A DNA stretch of 64,000 bases from Pseudonocardia hydrocarbonoxydans (GTDB lineage: Bacteria; Actinomycetota; Actinomycetes; Mycobacteriales; Pseudonocardiaceae): NCBI RefSeq assembly GCF_006539565.1, contig NZ_BJNG01000036.1:1-64000 (forward strand), given 5' to 3'. The notes under the pieces were generated by a model. That model did no database searches. It was not told the DNA's origin and saw only the letters and a list, made by a program, of their open reading frames with translations. A program made the translations under genes and the position numbers. Of this stretch, positions 60,195 to 64,000 are shown one piece after another (position 1 is the stretch's first letter; each line of letters opens with the position of its first letter).

Positions 60195-61577
60195 TCAGGA
60201 GTGGCTGTGCAGCGGCTTGCCGGCCAGCGCCAGGAACGCTTCGCCGAACGCCTCGTTCTGGGTGGGGTGGGCGTGGATCAGCGCGGCGACGTCCTCGGCC
60301 TGGGCGTCCCAGTTGTAGACCAGCTGGGCCTCGCCGATCAGCTCGCCGACCCGCGCGCCGACCATGTGGATGCCGACGACCGGGCCCTCGGTGCCCTTCG
60401 CGCCGGTCTTGACCAGCTTGATCGCGCCCTGGGTCTGCAGGATCTGGGACTTGCCGTTGCCGGCGAGGTCGTAGGTGAGCGTCTCGATCTCGCCGTAGCG
60501 CTCCTTGGCCTCGGCCTCGGTGAGACCGACCGACGCCACCTCGGGCTCGCAGTAGGTGACGCGCGGGATGCCCTTCTCGTCGATGACCGGCGGGTTGAGC
60601 CCGGCCAGGTCCTCGGCGAGGAAGACGCCCTGGGCGAAGCCGCGGTGCGCGAGCTGCAGGCCCGGGACGATGTCGCCGAGCGCGTAGACGTTCTCCAGGT
60701 TGGTGCGCAGCCGCTCGTCGACGAGGACGAACCCGCGCTCCATGTTGACGCCCGCCTCCTCGTAACCGGCGTTGGCGGTGTTGGGGCCGCGGCCGATGGC
60801 GACCAGCAGCAGGTCGGCCTCGATCTCCTCGCCCGACTCGAGCGACACGGTGACGGCGTCGTCGGTCTGCGTGGCGCCGGTGAACTTGACCCCGGTCTTG
60901 AAGGTGATCTTGCGCTTGCGGAACGCGCGCTCCAGGCCCTTGGACGCGAACTCGTCCTCGTTGGGCACCAGGTGCGGCAGCGCCTCGACGATCGTGACGT
61001 CGGCACCGAAGCTCTTGAACACGCTGGCGAACTCGACGCCGATCACGCCGCCGCCCAGGACGACGACCCGCTTCGGGGCCTCGTCGAGGTGGATCGCCTC
61101 GTAGGAGGTGACGATGCGGCCGCCGATGTCGAGCCCGGGCAGCGAGCGCGCGTAGCTGCCGGTGGCGAGCACCACCTTCTCGCCGACGTACCGGTCGTCG
61201 CCGACGACGACGGCGTTCGGTCCCTCGAAGCGGCCGGTGCCGTCGACCAGGGTGATCTTGCGGGACTTCACGAGCCCCTGCAGCCCCTTGTACAGCTTGG
61301 CGATCACGCCGTCCTTGTAGGAGTTCACGCCGGCCATGTCGATGCCGTCGAACGTGCTCCGCACACCGATCTTCTCGCCCTCGCGGGCGGCGTCGGCGAC
61401 CTCGGCCGCGTGCAGCAGGGCCTTGGTCGGGATGCAGCCGTAGTGCAGGCAGGTGCCGCCGAGCTTGTCCTTCTCGATCAGCACGACCGACATCCCCAGC
61501 TCCGCAGCGCGCAGCGCGCAGGCGTATCCACCCGATCCGCCGCCGAGGATCACCAGGTCCGCGTTGTGCTCGGGCAC
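60195..61577 (-). CDS. lpdA: Dihydrolipoamide dehydrogenase (E3)
   Basis: The 460-residue flavoprotein has VILGGGSGGYACALRAAELG, the redox disulfide motif GGTCLHYGCIPTKALL, VVLGGGVIGVEFASVFKSFG (NAD site), and the dimer-interface catalytic HAHPTQNEAFGEAF. It reoxidises lipoamide on E2 with NAD+. The first residues after the redox Cys read LHY where many relatives have LNV or LHR. GTG 61577 is used. Located 42 bp upstream of sucB, almost certainly one operon. Confidence 0.95.
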   Translation of the reverse strand: MPEHNADLVILGGGSGGYACALRAAELGMSVVLIEKDKLGGTCLHYGCIPTKALLHAAEVADAAREGEKIGVRSTFDGIDMAGVNSYKDGVIAKLYKGLQGLVKSRKITLVDGTGRFEGPNAVVVGDDRYVGEKVVLATGSYARSLPGLDIGGRIVTSYEAIHLDEAPKRVVVLGGGVIGVEFASVFKSFGADVTIVEALPHLVPNEDEFASKGLERAFRKRKITFKTGVKFTGATQTDDAVTVSLESGEEIEADLLLVAIGRGPNTANAGYEEAGVNMERGFVLVDERLRTNLENVYALGDIVPGLQLAHRGFAQGVFLAEDLAGLNPPVIDEKGIPRVTYCEPEVASVGLTEAEAKERYGEIETLTYDLAGNGKSQILQTQGAIKLVKTGAKGTEGPVVGIHMVGARVGELIGEAQLVYNWDAQAEDVAALIHAHPTQNEAFGEAFLALAGKPLHSHS

Positions 61578-61736
61578 GTGAGAACTCCCTATCGAGGTCG
61601 ATCCGCAGGATCGTGAACAGTGGCATGTGCCGCCTGCGGCCATCCTGTCATCCGGCGGGCCATCGTGTGAGGCCTGGTCCGTTCGGGAGAAAATCACCAC
61701 CCCGGCGCGTTGGCACGGGGACAGGGGGTGGGCCGG

Positions 61737-62078
61737 ATGGGTCTGTTGGACAGGTGGCGGGGCCGGCGTCGGGGCACGACGCGCACGGGTGGTCGCGAGG
61801 ACGAGGCGCACCTGCGGGAGTGGTTCGCCGCGCACGACGGGGTCGAGGCGTTCGTGGAGCCGCGCACCGCCGTCACCGAGACCACGATGCTCATGGTCGA
61901 CAAGGACGGGCGCTGGACGCGCCGCCGCGTCACCGGCCCGGACGCGGCGCGCAAGCTCGCCCGCTCGCTGAAGATGCCGGTGTACGACGTGCAGCTCGTC
62001 GGCTACCCGCAGCGCATGCGCGACCACGACGCCCGCCAGAAGATCCTGCGCGAACGCGCCCGCCGCGACGGGCTCTGA
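61737..62078 (+). CDS. Conserved small hypothetical protein
   Basis: The ~113-residue basic protein begins GLLDRWRGRRRGTTRTGGRE, then EDEAHLREWFAAHDGVEAFV, EPRTAVTETTMLMVDKDGRW, a TGPDAARKLARSLKMPVYDV helix-strand, and a charged RDHDARQKILRERARR tail. I know similar short actinobacterial proteins near this locus but not their function. ATG 61737 is preferred over an upstream in-frame GTG. It is convergent with pepA. Confidence 0.65.
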   Translation: MGLLDRWRGRRRGTTRTGGREDEAHLREWFAAHDGVEAFVEPRTAVTETTMLMVDKDGRWTRRRVTGPDAARKLARSLKMPVYDVQLVGYPQRMRDHDARQKILRERARRDGL

Positions 62079-62091
62079 GCGCCCGGAGCGG

Positions 62092-63573
62092 TCAGCCGTT
62101 CTCGGCGATGTCGGTGAGCAGCGCCCACAGGGTGCGGACGGGGACGCCGGTGCCGCCCTTGGCGGTGTAGCCGTAGGGACCGCCGGTGTGGAAGCTCGGG
62201 CCGGCGATGTCGATGTGCGCCCAGGGCAGGCCCTCGGGCACGAACTCCGCGAGGAACACCCCGGCGGCGAGCATGCCGCCCCAGCGGGCGGCGGTGACGT
62301 TCGCGATGTCGGCGACGCGGGAGTCGAGATCGGCGCGCAGGTGCGCGGGCAGCGGCATGGCCCAGCCGCCCTCGCCGGTGGCCTGCGCGTGCCCGGCGAT
62401 GCGGTCGCGCAGCTCCTCGGTGCCCATGACGCCCGCGGTGCGGGTGCCCAGCGCCACCATCTGCGCGCCGGTCAGCGTCGAGGTCTCCACCAGGTAGTCC
62501 GGCTCGTCCTGCGCCGCGCGGACGATCGCGTCGGCCAGGATCAGCCGGCCCTCGGCGTCGGTGTTGAGCACCTCGACGGTCTTGCCGCCGTACATCCGCA
62601 GCACGTCGCCGGGGCGGTAGGCGGTGTCGCTGGGCATGTTCTCCGCCATCGGGACGGTCGCGGTGACCGCGACGGGCAGCTCCAGCTGCGCGGCCAGCAC
62701 CGTGGTGGCGACGACGGCGGCCGCACCGCCCATGTCGGAGGTCATCTGGTCCATGTTCGCGGCCGGCTTGATCGAGATGCCGCCGGTGTCGAACGTGATG
62801 CCCTTGCCGACCAGCGCGACCCGCTTGCGCGGGGCGGAGCCGCCCGACCAGCTCAGCCGCACCAGCCGCGGCTTGCGCGACGAACCCTGGCCCACCCCGG
62901 TGACGCCGCCGTACCCGCCCTCCGCGAGCGCGACGTCGTCGAGCACCTCGACCTCGACGCCCGCGGCGCTCGCCAGGTCGGCGGCGCGCTGTGCGAACGA
63001 CTCGGGGTAGAGGTCGTTGGGCGGGGTGTTCACCAGGTCGCGGGCCACGGTGACGGCGGTGGCGACGGCGGTGGCGACGCGCAGCGCCTCGGCCGCGCCG
63101 GTATCGGTGTCGGCGGGAAGCACGTCGACCCGGCCGACCGGGGCCGACGCGCCGTCACCGGAGCGGTAGGCGGTGAAGGCGTAGGCACCCAGCAGGGTGC
63201 CCTCGGCGGCCGCGGCGAGGTCGATGCGGCCCAGCGTCGACAGGGCGTGCCCGGTGCCGGACAGGGCGCGGGCCGCCGCACCCGAGGCGTTGCGCACGGC
63301 GGCCGCGTCGGCCTCGCCCGACCCGAGCCCGACGGCCAGCAGCAGCGGCGCCGTGATCGCGCCGCGGGTCGGGATCCGGACGACCTCCTCGGCCTTCCCG
63401 GTGGCGCCCGCGACGGCGAGCAGCCCGGCCAGGTCCCCGTCGAAGGCGGTGTCGATCTCGGCGGCGCCCGGGGCGAGGACGGGTGCCCCGTCGAGAGCCG
63501 ACACGCCGATCACGACGGCGTCGACGGTGGCGGCGGCGGGGTCGCCGCTGCCGAGCTGCAGTTCGGTGGGCAC
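62092..63573 (-). CDS. pepA: Leucyl aminopeptidase (M17)
   Basis: The 493-residue cytosolic aminopeptidase has the metal/catalytic blocks [37 protein letters not shown], the signature [15 protein letters not shown], and [19 protein letters not shown]. It needs two divalent metal ions and releases N-terminal residues from peptides. The N-terminal third is the variable regulatory domain. Its place beside lpd-sucB matches the mycobacterial pepB-dlaT neighbourhood. Confidence 0.95.
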   Translation of the reverse strand: MPTELQLGSGDPAAATVDAVVIGVSALDGAPVLAPGAAEIDTAFDGDLAGLLAVAGATGKAEEVVRIPTRGAITAPLLLAVGLGSGEADAAAVRNASGAAARALSGTGHALSTLGRIDLAAAAEGTLLGAYAFTAYRSGDGASAPVGRVDVLPADTDTGAAEALRVATAVATAVTVARDLVNTPPNDLYPESFAQRAADLASAAGVEVEVLDDVALAEGGYGGVTGVGQGSSRKPRLVRLSWSGGSAPRKRVALVGKGITFDTGGISIKPAANMDQMTSDMGGAAAVVATTVLAAQLELPVAVTATVPMAENMPSDTAYRPGDVLRMYGGKTVEVLNTDAEGRLILADAIVRAAQDEPDYLVETSTLTGAQMVALGTRTAGVMGTEELRDRIAGHAQATGEGGWAMPLPAHLRADLDSRVADIANVTAARWGGMLAAGVFLAEFVPEGLPWAHIDIAGPSFHTGGPYGYTAKGGTGVPVRTLWALLTDIAENG

Positions 63574-63673
63574 GGTGTTCCTCTCGACGGACGGCCGGGG
63601 TGAGACCGCTTCGAGATGCTAATGACACCGCCGCGCCCGACCGATGGGCAGGGGCGGATGACAGGGTGTCGCG

Positions 63674-64000
63674 GTGTCAGAGAGCGTGCAGAGACGACTG
63701 GGGACCGCCGACGCGGTGGTCCTCGGGCTCGCGGCGATGCTGGGCACGGGCGTCTTCGCGGTGTGGGGCCCGGCCGCGGCCGCGGCGGGCCCGTGGCTGC
63801 TGGTCGCCGTCGTCCTCGCCGGGACGGTGGCGGCCTGCAACGCGGCGTCCACCGCCGACCTCGCCGTCGCGCACCCCGAGAGCGGCGGCGGGTACGTCTA
63901 CGGGCGCGAGCGCATCGCACCCGGCGCCGGGCGGCTCGCCGGGGTCGCGTTCCTGGCCGGGAAGACGTCCTCGGCGGCCGCGGCGGCCGGGGTGTTCGGC
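63674..64000 (+). CDS. APC-family amino-acid permease (partial, 5' end)
   Basis: From GTG 63674 the frame gives 109 residues before the window ends: a basic start SESVQRRLGTADAVVLGLAA, then TM1 with MLGTGVFAVWGPAAAAAGPW, TM2 with VAAC, and AHPESGGGYVYGRERIAPGA leading into TM3. The G-S/T-G-x-F unwound helix 1 and the P-x-G-G-x-Y loop are APC hallmarks. Substrate unknown; the gene continues to the right. Confidence 0.85.
   Translation, partial: MSESVQRRLGTADAVVLGLAAMLGTGVFAVWGPAAAAAGPWLLVAVVLAGTVAACNAASTADLAVAHPESGGGYVYGRERIAPGAGRLAGVAFLAGKTSSAAAAAGVFG

Noticed and set aside
1-64000. tRNA, rRNA, insertion sequences or prophage genes
   Set aside because: I looked for clover-leaf tRNA ends, transposase or integrase motifs and terminal inverted repeats, and saw none that could be supported.

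Overview
The window is very GC-rich DNA from a filamentous-type actinobacterium. The Pseudonocardiales (Pseudonocardia-like) are the best guess. Reasons: strong GC third-position bias, many GTG starts, frequent ATGA/GTGA/TGATG stop-start overlaps, an SsgA-family protein, F420-type luciferase-like oxidoreductases, a WS/DGAT acyltransferase, DUF5709/DUF5313 proteins, a GAF-ANTAR regulator, and a lipA-lipB-sucB-pepA neighbourhood resembling the mycobacterial one. The assignment rests on gene content only.

Layout. 0-0.7 kb: start of a leftward gene under a perfect LexA-type box, then an eroded alpha/beta-hydrolase remnant. 0.7-19.4 kb: mixed housekeeping and accessory genes. These are a GAF-ANTAR regulator; a tight operon of methyltransferase, CDGSH protein, haem-oxygenase-like di-iron protein and YnfA membrane protein; several SRPBCC proteins; RNase Z and superoxide dismutase; an Lrp/AsnC regulator; an F420-type oxidoreductase; a divergent DUF1990 pair; a P450 with its TetR neighbour; an acyl-CoA synthetase; and a flavin reductase.

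19.4-44.5 kb: the cobalamin (B12) region. It has three blocks: cobD (with SURF1 on the other strand), cobQ, a fused ChlI/ChlD chelatase, cobO, an aldo/keto reductase and cobB; then cobM, cobL and a CbiG-CobJ fusion, followed by a cobalamin riboswitch with cobH, cbiX and cysG/cobA; then a second riboswitch with cobN, cobI and cobT. A WS/DGAT-patatin lipid pair sits between cobB and cobM, and a two-gene membrane/repeat-protein operon sits between cysG and cobN. Together these genes supply most corrin-ring methylations, cobalt insertion by CobN with the ChlID ATPase, a,c-diamidation, adenosylation, and the CobQ/CobD/CobT late steps. CobG, CobK, CobF, CobU and CobS were not seen here.

44.5-64 kb: a kinase-fold-like protein, DNA polymerase IV, a phosphopantetheinyl transferase, a glycine/amino-acid-type FAD oxidoreductase, a second P450, a PcaB-like lyase, lipA, an SDR, a second luciferase-like oxidoreductase, lipB, an iron-type substrate-binding lipoprotein, an FAD oxidoreductase, a TIGR01777 epimerase, sucB, lpd, pepA, and the start of an amino-acid permease running off the right end. 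lipA, lipB, sucB and lpd form a functional lipoate/2-oxo-acid dehydrogenase module.

The most interesting non-gene signals are: (i) a palindrome core GTAAGC-N4-GCTTAC just upstream of both P450 genes, which lie about 35 kb apart, the first next to a tetR gene; (ii) a 22-bp-period triple repeat that occurs in an intergenic gap and again, frame-preserving, inside cobB; (iii) a 60-nt palindrome embedded in the cobN frame; and (iv) large palindromes flanking the pcaB-like gene.
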